Below, piece after piece: positions 1 through 6,103 of a DNA stretch of 10,213 nt. The notes below the pieces were generated by a model. That model worked only from the letters and a program-made list of their open reading frames with translations. It had not been told where the DNA came from and ran no database searches. The stretch is taken from NCBI GenBank assembly GCA_030618675.1, contig JAUXCV010000041.1, positions 1-10,213 of the forward strand, given 5' to 3'. Source of the stretch: Acidimicrobiia bacterium (lineage in GTDB: Bacteria; Actinomycetota; Acidimicrobiia; Spongiisociales; UBA5794). A program made the translations under genes and the position numbers. Numbering within the stretch: position 1 is the stretch's first letter; each line of letters begins with the position of its first letter.

Positions 1-1454
1 CCGAACGGTTGGATCCCGACGAGTGCACCGGTGATCTTCCTGTTGATGTAGAGGTTCCCCACGTAGAACTCACGCCGCGCCCGTTCGATCCGCTCCTCGT
101 CTGCAGAGTGCAGGCCACCGGTGAGTCCGTACTCCGTACCGTTGGCGATCGCGAGGGCGTCATCGAAGTCCGCTGCCCGGATCACAGAGAGCACGGGGCC
201 GAAGATCTCATGCTGAGCGAGACGGGCATCACGATCAACGTCTACGAAGATCGTCGGTTCGATGTAGTAGCCCCCATCCTTCTCGATCGATCCCCCACCG
301 AGAACGAGTGTGCCTTCCGCCTTGCCGAGTTCGATCTCTTCGAGGATCGCGCGGTGTTGAGCCTCCGACACCACGGGACCGACTTGGAGGTTCTCGCTCG
401 GCGCTCCGATAGTGAGTGCCGCGGCTCGCTCCACAACCCTGTCCACGAGCGCATCGTGAACGGCATCGACAACGATCAGCCGGGAACACGCAGAGCACTT
501 CTGACCCTGAAACCCAAACGCAGACCGCACCACGTCATCGGCTGCGGCGTCAAGATCGGTCGTCTCATCGACGATGAGAGCGTCTTTGCCGCCCATCTCC
601 ATGTAGGCACGTTTCATCCACTTCTGCCCCTCACCAACCTTTGATGAGCGTTCGGCGATCCGCAACCCGATCTCCTTCGAACCGGTGAAGTTGATGAACC
701 GGGTCGTCGGGTGATCGACCAGGGTGTCCCCGACCTCGGAGCCCGCACCGGGTAGGAAGTTCACGACACCGTCGGGCACCCCGGCATCCTCGACAACCTG
801 CATGAAGCCCCACCCGACGAGCGGGGTGACCGATGCGGGCTTGAGAACGACGGTGTTCCCCGCAGCGATAGGACCGACGGTCATACCAACGAGGATGGCA
901 AGGGGGAAGTTCCACGGCGGGATCACCACGCCCGCGCCGATGGGTTGGAGCCAGGACTCGTTCGTCTCACCCGGATAGTCGTAGACCGCAAGAGGCTCAT
1001 CCATCGCGAGCGCCTGATGCGCGTAGTAGCGGCAGAAATCGATCGCCTCGGCCACGTCGGCTTCGGCCTCGGCCCAGTTCTTCCCCGCCTCGAACGTCTG
1101 CCACGCAGCGAACTCGTAGATCCGCTCGGCGATCAGATCACCGATTCGATGGATCAGCTCCGCACGTTCCGCGGCCGGCCGCCGCGACCAACGTGGGAAG
1201 GCGTCCCACGCCGCACCGAGTGCTGCAACAGCATGCTCGGCCGTCGCCGATGACGCCGTCCCAACAAGACGATCCGGTTGGGACGGATCGACGCTCCGTA
1301 TCACCCGCTCCGTGACGACCCGCTCGCCACCGATCACCAAAGGCGCATGGACACCAAGCCCACCGCGTACCCGGTCGAGAGCCTCGCGATACGCAGCGGC
1401 CGAGGCAGGTTCAGAGAAATCGGAGTACGGCAAGAATCGATATGGATGCAACAC
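1..1454 (-). CDS. rocA: L-glutamate gamma-semialdehyde (1-pyrroline-5-carboxylate) dehydrogenase, 3' end cut by window
   Basis: Aldehyde dehydrogenase superfamily enzyme that oxidises glutamate 5-semialdehyde (from P5C) to glutamate with NAD+, the second step of proline breakdown in the cytosol. 484 complete codons are present and the reading frame runs off the left edge. The family is about 515-540 residues, so roughly 30 C-terminal residues are missing. Visible features are an N-terminal P5CDH-type arm (FLPYSDFSEP, about 7-16), VIPPWNFPLAI (177-187, cofactor/oxyanion region), FTGSKEIG (256-263), the catalytic base Glu286 in MEMGGKD, the nucleophile Cys320 in GFQGQKCSACSR, EIFGPVLSV (416-424) and the C-terminal INRKITGALVGIQPF signature typical of P5CDH. 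The start is a GTG at 1454, chosen because GAGGAG lies 6 nt upstream. A proline dehydrogenase partner is not in the window. Function is assigned with high confidence from whole-length resemblance to RocA-type enzymes; the symbol follows Bacillus usage. Confidence 0.95.
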   Translation of the reverse strand, partial: MLHPYRFLPYSDFSEPASAAAYREALDRVRGGLGVHAPLVIGGERVVTERVIRSVDPSQPDRLVGTASSATAEHAVAALGAAWDAFPRWSRRPAAERAELIHRIGDLIAERIYEFAAWQTFEAGKNWAEAEADVAEAIDFCRYYAHQALAMDEPLAVYDYPGETNESWLQPIGAGVVIPPWNFPLAILVGMTVGPIAAGNTVVLKPASVTPLVGWGFMQVVEDAGVPDGVVNFLPGAGSEVGDTLVDHPTTRFINFTGSKEIGLRIAERSSKVGEGQKWMKRAYMEMGGKDALIVDETTDLDAAADDVVRSAFGFQGQKCSACSRLIVVDAVHDALVDRVVERAAALTIGAPSENLQVGPVVSEAQHRAILEEIELGKAEGTLVLGGGSIEKDGGYYIEPTIFVDVDRDARLAQHEIFGPVLSVIRAADFDDALAIANGTEYGLTGGLHSADEERIERARREFYVGNLYINRKITGALVGIQPF

Positions 1455-1460
1455 GGCTGT

Positions 1461-1466
1461 CTCCTC
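1461..1466 (-). promoter_or_regulatory. Ribosome binding site of the P5C dehydrogenase gene
   Basis: On the minus strand GAGGAG is followed by six bases and then GTG. This strong Shine-Dalgarno match decides the GTG start at 1454. The ATG that begins just before it (ATGAGGAG) lies upstream of the site and out of frame. Confidence 0.75.
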
Positions 1467-1492
1467 ATGACGATGACACCATCGATGCTACG

Positions 1493-1508
1493 CCAACAGC
1501 GCTGTAGG
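1493..1508. promoter_or_regulatory. Palindrome upstream of the P5C dehydrogenase gene, possible operator
   Basis: ACAGCGCTGT at 1496-1505 is a perfect 10-bp palindrome. With one mismatched pair (A/A) the symmetry extends to CC...GG at 1493-1508, so 14 of 16 positions are symmetric. It sits about 40 bp upstream of the dehydrogenase start, inside the divergent intergenic region. It may bind a dimeric regulator of proline use; that role is inferred only from position and symmetry. I could not find a convincing -35/-10 pair next to it. Confidence 0.35.
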
Positions 1509-1533
1509 ACCAGAGTCGAGAGACCGTTAGGAG

Positions 1534-1566
1534 ACAACAGACAACAGACAACAGACAACAGACAAC
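1534..1566. repeat. Heptanucleotide tandem repeat (ACAACAG, four full copies plus a partial)
   Basis: Four exact head-to-tail copies of ACAACAG (1534-1561) are followed by ACAAC. The array lies in the 201-bp non-coding stretch (1455-1655) between the divergent dehydrogenase and lipid kinase genes. The repeat number may vary between strains by slipped-strand mispairing, as is usual for perfect short tandem repeats. No coding role is likely. Confidence 0.9.
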
Positions 1567-1581
1567 GAAGCATGCCGCTCG

Positions 1582-1616
1582 GTACGGAATGCGGGATACG
1601 GAATACCGGATGCCGA
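1582..1616. repeat. Degenerate heptamer array, GTACGGA-like, five units
   Basis: Starting 15 bp after the ACAACAG array there are five consecutive 7-bp units: GTACGGA, ATGCGGG, ATACGGA, ATACCGG and ATGCCGA. They share the pattern RTRCSGR. Similar 7-bp units occur in the other non-coding stretches at 5865-5899 and 10192-10212. The array ends 39 bp before the lipid kinase start. I see no clear promoter in the rest of this intergenic region. Confidence 0.7.
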
Positions 1617-1655
1617 ACACGCACTCACGGTGAGAGACTCGTACGCTTCGAGGCG

Positions 1656-2600
1656 ATGCGCCGACTGTTGCTCCTCGCCAATCCCTCTGCCTCCGGTTTC
1701 ACCGGTGCCCTCTATCGCGACGTGGTTTCGTCTCTCTCCGAAACGTTCGATGTCGATGCTGAGTGGCCGCAGGGAACGGATGCGACCAGAGAGCATGCTT
1801 CACGAGCAGCCGAGAGCGGCTATTCCGTCGTGGTCGCCATGGGGGGCGATGGCATGGTTCACCACGTGGCCAACGGCGTCGTTGGCACAGCGGCCGCTCT
1901 GGGGATCATCCCTGCCGGCACAACGAATGTGACGTCGCGGATCTTCGGCCTCCCCAAACGCCCCAAGCGTGCTGCAGCGGCGATCGCCGAACTGCCTTCG
2001 GTCCCCACCCGTCTCGCCCGGATCGAGTCATCGACCACTGAGGGCACAACCGTCGAGTACGCGACCTTCGCCGTCGGTGTCGGATTCGACGCCGATGTGG
2101 TCGCACGCGCTGAGCGGCGCCCCCATTCCAAGACGTGGTTCGGCGGTGCACACTATGCGGAGTCGGCGATCTCCACGCTCCTGAGCGAATGGCGGGGTCG
2201 TCCTGCGAATCTCCGCGTCGACATCGACGGCGAACGCGTCGACGGCGTTGCGGCGCTCACCCAGGTCCATCATCCATATACGTACTTCGGACCCGTCCCA
2301 CTCCACATCACCAGAGAACCCATCGACGGCCTCGCTACGGTGGTCGCCGGTGATCTGGAAGTCCACCGATCCGCGGAGATCTTCGTCAGGGCGATCTTGA
2401 AGCGCCCGCTATCGGACCGCCTTGGAGCCCGGGTGTACTCGTGTTTCGAGAAGTTGACGATCGATGCCGATCCGGTGACTCCATTCCAGGCGGATGGGGA
2501 GCATCTTGGCTTGCTGTCGCACGTCGAGATCACACCGGCGATCGACGCGATACTGGTAGTACGCGACCCCGATGCATGCTGCGCATCGCAAGGAGAATGA
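1656..2600 (+). CDS. Diacylglycerol kinase-like lipid kinase (YegS/LCB5 family)
   Basis: A 314-residue protein of the diacylglycerol kinase catalytic family (DAGK_cat; YegS, BmrU and DgkB are relatives), which use ATP to phosphorylate a lipid hydroxyl at the inner face of the membrane. It has LLANPSASG near the N terminus (6-14), the nucleotide-binding GGDG (63-66) followed by MVHHVANGVVG, PAGTTN (86-91, the P-x-GT-x-N signature), FAVGVGFDAD (138-147) and the late FQADGEH (277-283), whose DGE is conserved in the family. Length matches the family (about 300). The frame is open from 1278, but upstream of 1656 it would overlap the dehydrogenase gene and cross the heptamer arrays. ATG 1656 gives the normal family N terminus; only a weak, close GAGG precedes it. 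The true substrate (diacylglycerol, phosphatidylglycerol, sphingoid base or another lipid) cannot be read from sequence. It stands alone on this strand and ends 2 bp from the convergent channel gene. Confidence 0.88.
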   Translation: MRRLLLLANPSASGFTGALYRDVVSSLSETFDVDAEWPQGTDATREHASRAAESGYSVVVAMGGDGMVHHVANGVVGTAAALGIIPAGTTNVTSRIFGLPKRPKRAAAAIAELPSVPTRLARIESSTTEGTTVEYATFAVGVGFDADVVARAERRPHSKTWFGGAHYAESAISTLLSEWRGRPANLRVDIDGERVDGVAALTQVHHPYTYFGPVPLHITREPIDGLATVVAGDLEVHRSAEIFVRAILKRPLSDRLGARVYSCFEKLTIDADPVTPFQADGEHLGLLSHVEITPAIDAILVVRDPDACCASQGE

Positions 2601-2602
2601 GG

Positions 2603-3448
2603 TCAGGTCTCTACGGAACGTGACGCGATCGTCAGGTGTGGATATGGGATCTCGATGCCCTCATCGTCGAGGCGGTTCTTGATCCTCCGGAGGAACTCAC
2701 GCTTCACCGTCCATCGTTCGTCCGGGTCCGTGGTCATGAGCACCCGCACGATGACGCCGGAGTCCGCGAGTTCGTCGACTCCGAGAACCACCGGATCCTC
2801 GATGAGACGATGCGCCCAGTCGGGATCCGCAGCGAACGATGCGGACTCCTCGCCGATCACGTCGATCGCTCGGTCCACCGACTCCTCGTAGGCGATCGAG
2901 AGATCCACAACGAGGCGGCTGTACTCGTGTGTGAGATTCTTGGCCACCCGAATCTCGCCATTCGGTATGTGGTAGACGCTCCCATCCAATCCCCGCAGGA
3001 CCGTGGTCCGCAAGCGAATCTCCTCCACCGTTCCCGACACGCCGGCCAGTTCCACGACGTCGCCGATCGCGTACTGATCCTCGATCAGCACGAAGAGACC
3101 GGCGATCAAGTCCTTGATGAAGGACTGCGCCCCGAATCCAATCGCAACTCCTACAACCGACAGCGATGCGACGATCGGAATGATCGGCACGCCCCAGACC
3201 GCCAACACGATGAGCACGGCGATCGAGACGACCACCAGCAGGATCACCGTAGAGAACGTGCGAGAGACCGTCTCGAGACGCTGAGCCCTCGCTCGATCTC
3301 TGAGGTCACCTGTCGACTCGAGTTTCAATCGCACGCGCTGGCTCCACCGACGGACGAGAGTTCGCGCCAGAATCCAGATGGCGATCGCCCCGATGAGGAT
3401 CACCACCGTCTGCCAGATCTCGGTCCACACGGTCACTTCGATGCTCAC
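2603..3448 (-). CDS. MscS-family small-conductance mechanosensitive ion channel
   Basis: A 281-residue membrane protein of the MscS (MS_channel) family, close to the 286 residues of E. coli MscS. The family opens under membrane tension to release solutes during hypo-osmotic shock. Hydrophobic segments lie at about 12-30 (TM1), 66-88 (TM2) and 90-122 (pore-lining TM3). TM3 contains the Gly/Ala-rich GVAIGFGAQSFIKDLIAG and leads into LIEDQYAIGDVVELAGVSGTVEEI, the conserved start of the cytosolic beta domain. HIPNGEI (160-166) is the family's IPNG motif, and the C-terminal alpha/beta domain ends near IPYPHLTI (267-274). The start is a GTG at 3448 with GGAGG 8 nt upstream, and GTGA overlaps the stop of the preceding GTPase gene by 4 bp, which implies translational coupling. 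It is the last gene of the three-gene operon. No extra C-terminal domain such as that of corynebacterial MscCG is present. Confidence 0.93.
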   Translation of the reverse strand: MSIEVTVWTEIWQTVVILIGAIAIWILARTLVRRWSQRVRLKLESTGDLRDRARAQRLETVSRTFSTVILLVVVSIAVLIVLAVWGVPIIPIVASLSVVGVAIGFGAQSFIKDLIAGLFVLIEDQYAIGDVVELAGVSGTVEEIRLRTTVLRGLDGSVYHIPNGEIRVAKNLTHEYSRLVVDLSIAYEESVDRAIDVIGEESASFAADPDWAHRLIEDPVVLGVDELADSGVIVRVLMTTDPDERWTVKREFLRRIKNRLDDEGIEIPYPHLTIASRSVET

Positions 3449-4488
3449 AGTTGCTGCCTCCGGTCATGATGAGAGATCTCCGCACACACGACGCCGAGAG
3501 CAGCGACCACCGCTGCGAGTTCGGCTCGGCGCCGCAACTCCTTGTCGATCGCGCCGGCGTCATCGTCGGATGACACGATCTCGGCCCTGAGTGGTCCGCC
3601 GATCTCAAGGCGATCGAGCACATGAGAGAGACGGTCCGCTTCGCCGGCGGCGTCACGGATCTGATCGTGAGCATCGTCGGGTGTACCGATCCACACGTTC
3701 GCGTCACCGGCAAGACGCCGGCCCGCTCGAAGGATATCCGCAACGAGCTTCACCCGATCCGCACGCTTGTCCACGAGCGTGCGCTCGAGCGAGGCCATCA
3801 GCATCTCGATACCGATCGGCTCCCCGTCGGGCGGAGCGACGGCCACAGCGAGCACTTCGGGGTCGTGGAATCCATCCATCTTGAGGACGTCGCTCAAATG
3901 AGCTTCGACCGCGTCCGATCCCGCCTCATCGAGAAGATCGATCTTGTTGAGGACGAAGATGAACACCGGCTCGTACTCGGTCACGACGGCCAGGAACTCG
4001 TCATGAATCGAGGGGTCGTGATACTTGACCGGATCGAACATCCAGATCACCGCGTCGACGAGAGGGAGGGTGACCTCCACGAGCGATCGATGATCGTGTT
4101 CGACGCTATCGAGATCAGGGAGATCGATGATGGCAAGACCGTTCCCGTCGTCGTACTCGACGACGGCGTTGACACCGAGGGCCGCCACCATCGCGGAGAT
4201 CGCATCGTCTCCTGCCGGGATCCACGCAAGAGGCTCATCCGTGTGCGGTCTGAGAGCGCTCACAGAAGCGACCTCGCGACCGGCGAGAGCGTTGAGAAGG
4301 CTGGACTTCCCCGATCCGGTTCCTCCCGCTATCGCGACGATGACTGCGCCGCTGAAGTAGTTCTGCCGACGGCGCGCCGCAGCCGCAAGAACTGCCGCCG
4401 TCTTCCGATCCGCTTCTGAAGCCAGTCCATCGGAAGAAGCGATCGCGAGATCAAGCAGATCAAGCGCCGGCGTGAGGTCACGCAGCAT
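3445..4488 (-). CDS. TRAFAC-class GTPase (YfjP/HSR1-like), second gene of operon
   Basis: A 347-residue P-loop GTPase. Motifs in order: G1 GGTGSGKS (55-62), switch-I Thr83 in ALRPHTDEP, G3 DLPD (122-125) in IIDLPDLDSVEH, G4 NKID (181-184), and a possible G5 at AVAPPD (216-221). DLPDxDS in place of DxxG is typical of the HSR1/YfjP-like actinobacterial GTPases. After about residue 240 the protein is mostly charged helix with a short Ala/Val-rich stretch (323-335) that seems too short for a membrane span. The start ATG 4488 has GGAGG 9 nt upstream and overlaps the end of the preceding GTPase gene by 11 bp. Both GTPases share the pattern LRPxT followed by a Trp a few residues later, so they are probably paralogues. 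The exact role is unknown. Dynamin-like membrane work is possible, but the protein is far shorter than bacterial dynamins such as IniA or DynA/B. Confidence 0.85.
   Translation of the reverse strand: MLRDLTPALDLLDLAIASSDGLASEADRKTAAVLAAAARRRQNYFSGAVIVAIAGGTGSGKSSLLNALAGREVASVSALRPHTDEPLAWIPAGDDAISAMVAALGVNAVVEYDDGNGLAIIDLPDLDSVEHDHRSLVEVTLPLVDAVIWMFDPVKYHDPSIHDEFLAVVTEYEPVFIFVLNKIDLLDEAGSDAVEAHLSDVLKMDGFHDPEVLAVAVAPPDGEPIGIEMLMASLERTLVDKRADRVKLVADILRAGRRLAGDANVWIGTPDDAHDQIRDAAGEADRLSHVLDRLEIGGPLRAEIVSSDDDAGAIDKELRRRAELAAVVAALGVVCAEISHHDRRQQL
3457..3461 (-). promoter_or_regulatory. Ribosome binding site for the MscS gene, inside the upstream GTPase gene
   Basis: GGAGG on the minus strand lies 8 nt before the GTG at 3448, within the last codons of the GTPase gene. 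Together with the GTGA stop/start overlap it supports coupled translation and the chosen start. Confidence 0.7.
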
Positions 4489-5794
4489 CGCCGGCTACCT
4501 CCCCCGTCAGCGATCCCCCGGCGGAAACAGCGTCTGCAGCCGCTCTCAGATCCGCGGCCGAGACCCGGCGGGACGGATCTAGATCAGTTCTGAAGGCAGC
4601 GATCCTTGCTGAGCCGGCATCCCGCAGGGCGACGGTCAATGCACTGTTCCGGTCGAATCTGAGATCCGGCAGACGATCGCGCAACGCTTTGCGGACTCGG
4701 CCGGTCGGGCGACGGTCCAGATCCACCGAGAGCCGCCACATGTCACCACGAACCGCTCTCGAACGCAGCGGGTGAAGCCGTTGCCGCTTGATCGACGCCA
4801 GGGCGATGTCCGTGGTCGCTCGATGCCAGTCGTCGATCGGACTCTGATCGATCGACGGAAGCGCTGAAGCTGCAACTGCGACGGTTCGCGAGAACACTTC
4901 ATCCTGAGCAACACCGGCGGCGAGTTCTCCGATCGCACGATCTGTCGCCTCTGCGGCCATGGAGACAATGGCGGATGCGGCGACCTCCCACTCCTCGTCT
5001 GCGATCGCAGCCAGTTGCCGACGATCGACCCGGGCCCGGGCGAACGCTTCGTCTGCCTTCCCGGCGACGAACTGGGACTCAACTGTTCTCTGTTCGAGAA
5101 CATCGGCAACCTCGCGAACCTGACGAGCGCAGTAGGCCGCCGCCGCTCGATCGCGTTGCTCGATGATGTGACCGCGGTTACGCGCCATTTCATCGAAAAG
5201 GAGTCTCAGGGGATTCGCGTCCTCGCCGACCGTCACGTCGATGGGCATCCCCAGCTTCACGTTCACATCCCCGGCGAGTCCCTCGAAACCGGACGGATCC
5301 CGCGCTCCGACCGACAGGACAACGCTCATGGGAATCCCCCGGTCCCGGATGGTCGCCAAGAGAGTCGCAGTCGTCGCATCGGCGTACCTCTCGGGCGATA
5401 CCACGAACGCCACACTGTCAACGCGATCAAGCACCGTGGCAACCGTGCCCGGCTCGTGCTCGCCGGCCGGCGTGTCGACAAGAACCATGTGATGAGGGGG
5501 CTCTGGGCCGAGAACCCTGGTGCCGGGAAGGTACCCGGCGTCGACATCGCCCCAGACCGCCACATCGGTGGTAGTCGGGCGCAACGGCCCGACCGTGACC
5601 ACCTCGGTACCGGCCAGCGCATTCACGATCGCCGATTTCCCAACACCGGAAGTGCCGACGATCGCCGTGATCAGCGCATCGCCGGATCCGGGTCGCGTGA
5701 TGAGACGCTCCAGGGGCTGAAGCGCGGGTATTGCCACGATCGCGTCGAGCGCAACGAGCAGATCATGGAGATGTCGAGCCGGCTGGCGATCCAT
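4478..5794 (-). CDS. P-loop GTPase with degenerate G4 motif, first gene of GTPase-GTPase-MscS operon
   Basis: A 438-residue protein with an N-terminal GTPase domain. G1 is GTSGVGKS (47-54), switch-I lies in PLRPTTTDVAVW (70-81), and G3 is VDTPAG (106-111, a DxxG variant). Where the guanine-specificity motif NKxD should be, the strand VVLSVGARD (158-166) has no Asn-Lys, so base recognition may be weak or altered. The C-terminal half (about 205-435) is predicted mainly helical, Ala/Arg/Glu-rich, with no membrane segment. This fits a helical effector or stalk region, but no known domain is recognisable. ATG 5794 is preferred. The frame is open to 5926, but the extra 44 codons run through the inverted repeat and heptamer units, look non-protein-like, and have no better ribosome site (only a weak GGGA precedes 5794). 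It overlaps the next GTPase gene by 11 bp, so the two products are probably made together. Confidence 0.78.
   Translation of the reverse strand: MDRQPARHLHDLLVALDAIVAIPALQPLERLITRPGSGDALITAIVGTSGVGKSAIVNALAGTEVVTVGPLRPTTTDVAVWGDVDAGYLPGTRVLGPEPPHHMVLVDTPAGEHEPGTVATVLDRVDSVAFVVSPERYADATTATLLATIRDRGIPMSVVLSVGARDPSGFEGLAGDVNVKLGMPIDVTVGEDANPLRLLFDEMARNRGHIIEQRDRAAAAYCARQVREVADVLEQRTVESQFVAGKADEAFARARVDRRQLAAIADEEWEVAASAIVSMAAEATDRAIGELAAGVAQDEVFSRTVAVAASALPSIDQSPIDDWHRATTDIALASIKRQRLHPLRSRAVRGDMWRLSVDLDRRPTGRVRKALRDRLPDLRFDRNSALTVALRDAGSARIAAFRTDLDPSRRVSAADLRAAADAVSAGGSLTGEVAGDAA
4498..4502 (-). promoter_or_regulatory. Ribosome binding site for the second GTPase gene
   Basis: GGAGG (within GGGGGAGGT) on the minus strand lies 9 nt before ATG 4488, inside the last codons of the first GTPase gene. 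It supports the overlapping start. Confidence 0.7.
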
Positions 5795-5820
5795 AGGTCC
5801 CGTATTGAAACACACGGGGC

Positions 5821-5862
5821 GCCCTGACAGGTGAGTCTTGGGATGCGAACTGTCGACAGGGC
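5821..5862. promoter_or_regulatory. Palindrome and nested inverted repeat, possible operator
   Basis: CTGTCGACAG at 5850-5859 is a perfect 10-bp palindrome. In addition, GCCCTG (5821-5826) followed by ACAG is mirrored by CTGT...CAGGGC (5850-5862), giving an imperfect larger inverted repeat. It is 27-68 bp upstream of the first GTPase start, a plausible operator position. The role is inferred from symmetry and location only. Confidence 0.35.
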
Positions 5863-5863
5863 C

Positions 5864-5899
5864 CGTATCGAGTAACGAGTACCGAGTACTCGATACGCC
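5864..5899. repeat. Heptamer array forming an 11-bp stem inverted repeat
   Basis: Consecutive 7-bp units are GTATCGA, GTAACGA, GTACCGA, GTACTCG and ATACGCC (5865-5899). The same bases form a perfect inverted repeat: CGTATCGAGTA (5864-5874) pairs with TACTCGATACG (5887-5897) around a 12-nt loop. No T-run follows on either strand, so it does not look like an intrinsic terminator. It lies between the divergent GTPase operon and VanW gene and resembles the units at 1582-1616 and 10192-10212. Confidence 0.75.
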
Positions 5900-6067
5900 G
5901 TCGGAGGCAGGAACGGAACGTGACATGGAGCGCTGCCGATACCGCTATCCGTTCACCGCGTGAGATATCGGGGTAACTGATCATGAGTCACGGACCTACA
6001 CCGGAAACACTTACAGGTCAAGGGTTACAGGCCGTTCACGATGACGCTCATTGTCGAACTTCGTTCC

Positions 6068-6073
6068 TATACT
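6068..6073 (+). promoter_or_regulatory. Possible -10 element of the first VanW gene
   Basis: TATACT matches the SigA-type -10 pattern and is 30 bp before the start ATG 6104. The nearest -35-like hexamer, TTGTCG at 6051-6056, is only 11 bp away, too close for a standard sigma-70 promoter. The downstream paralogue has a related TTATCG-N11-TACCCT at the matching place (7994-8016). The call is weak. Confidence 0.3.
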
Positions 6074-6103
6074 CGCCCTCGATCTTTCCCCTGCAAGGAC
6101 TCC

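Larger units (their letters stand above)
5795..6103. promoter_or_regulatory. Divergent intergenic control region between GTPase operon and VanW genes
   Basis: This 309-bp non-coding stretch must hold the promoters for the leftward GTPase-GTPase-MscS operon and the rightward VanW gene. It contains a 10-bp palindrome (5850-5859), an 11-bp inverted repeat built of heptamers (5864-5897), and a weaker run of three 7-mers ending in CCG (GATACCG, CTATCCG, TTCACCG at 5938-5958). A TATACT at 6068-6073 resembles a -10 box for the VanW gene, but no well-spaced -35 is visible. For the leftward operon I see only poor promoter matches. Short open frames here look spurious. Confidence 0.5.

Noticed and set aside
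124..139. 16-base string AGTCCGTACTCCGTAC shared with 10194-10209
   Set aside because: At 124-139 it encodes a conserved dehydrogenase motif (Thr-Glu-Tyr-Gly-Leu), so the match to the simple heptamer repeat is probably chance. It is not evidence for an attachment site or duplication.
9..1253. Plus-strand frames over the first 1.2 kb
   Set aside because: The minus strand encodes an uninterrupted aldehyde dehydrogenase with catalytic Cys and Glu; the plus frames are its shadows.
1278..1655. Upstream extension of the lipid kinase to 1278
   Set aside because: It would overlap the dehydrogenase gene on the other strand and translate the ACAACAG array; the family N terminus begins at 1656.
2636..4419. 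Long plus-strand open frames (2636-3469 and 3622-4419) opposite the MscS and GTPase genes
   Set aside because: They are Arg/His/Asp-rich antisense frames of the kind high-GC coding DNA produces. They resemble no family and lie fully opposite well-supported genes.
5015..5827. 270-residue plus-strand frame opposite the first GTPase
   Set aside because: Low-complexity Arg/His-rich composition, no motif, and opposite a gene with clear GTPase motifs.
5864..5897. Intrinsic terminator at the inverted repeat
   Set aside because: No T-tract follows on either strand, and the flanking genes diverge from this region, so no transcript is expected to end here.
5795..5926. Upstream extension of the first GTPase to 5926 (44 more residues)
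   Set aside because: The added peptide is translated from the inverted repeat and heptamer units, has no family-like character, and no good ribosome site precedes it.
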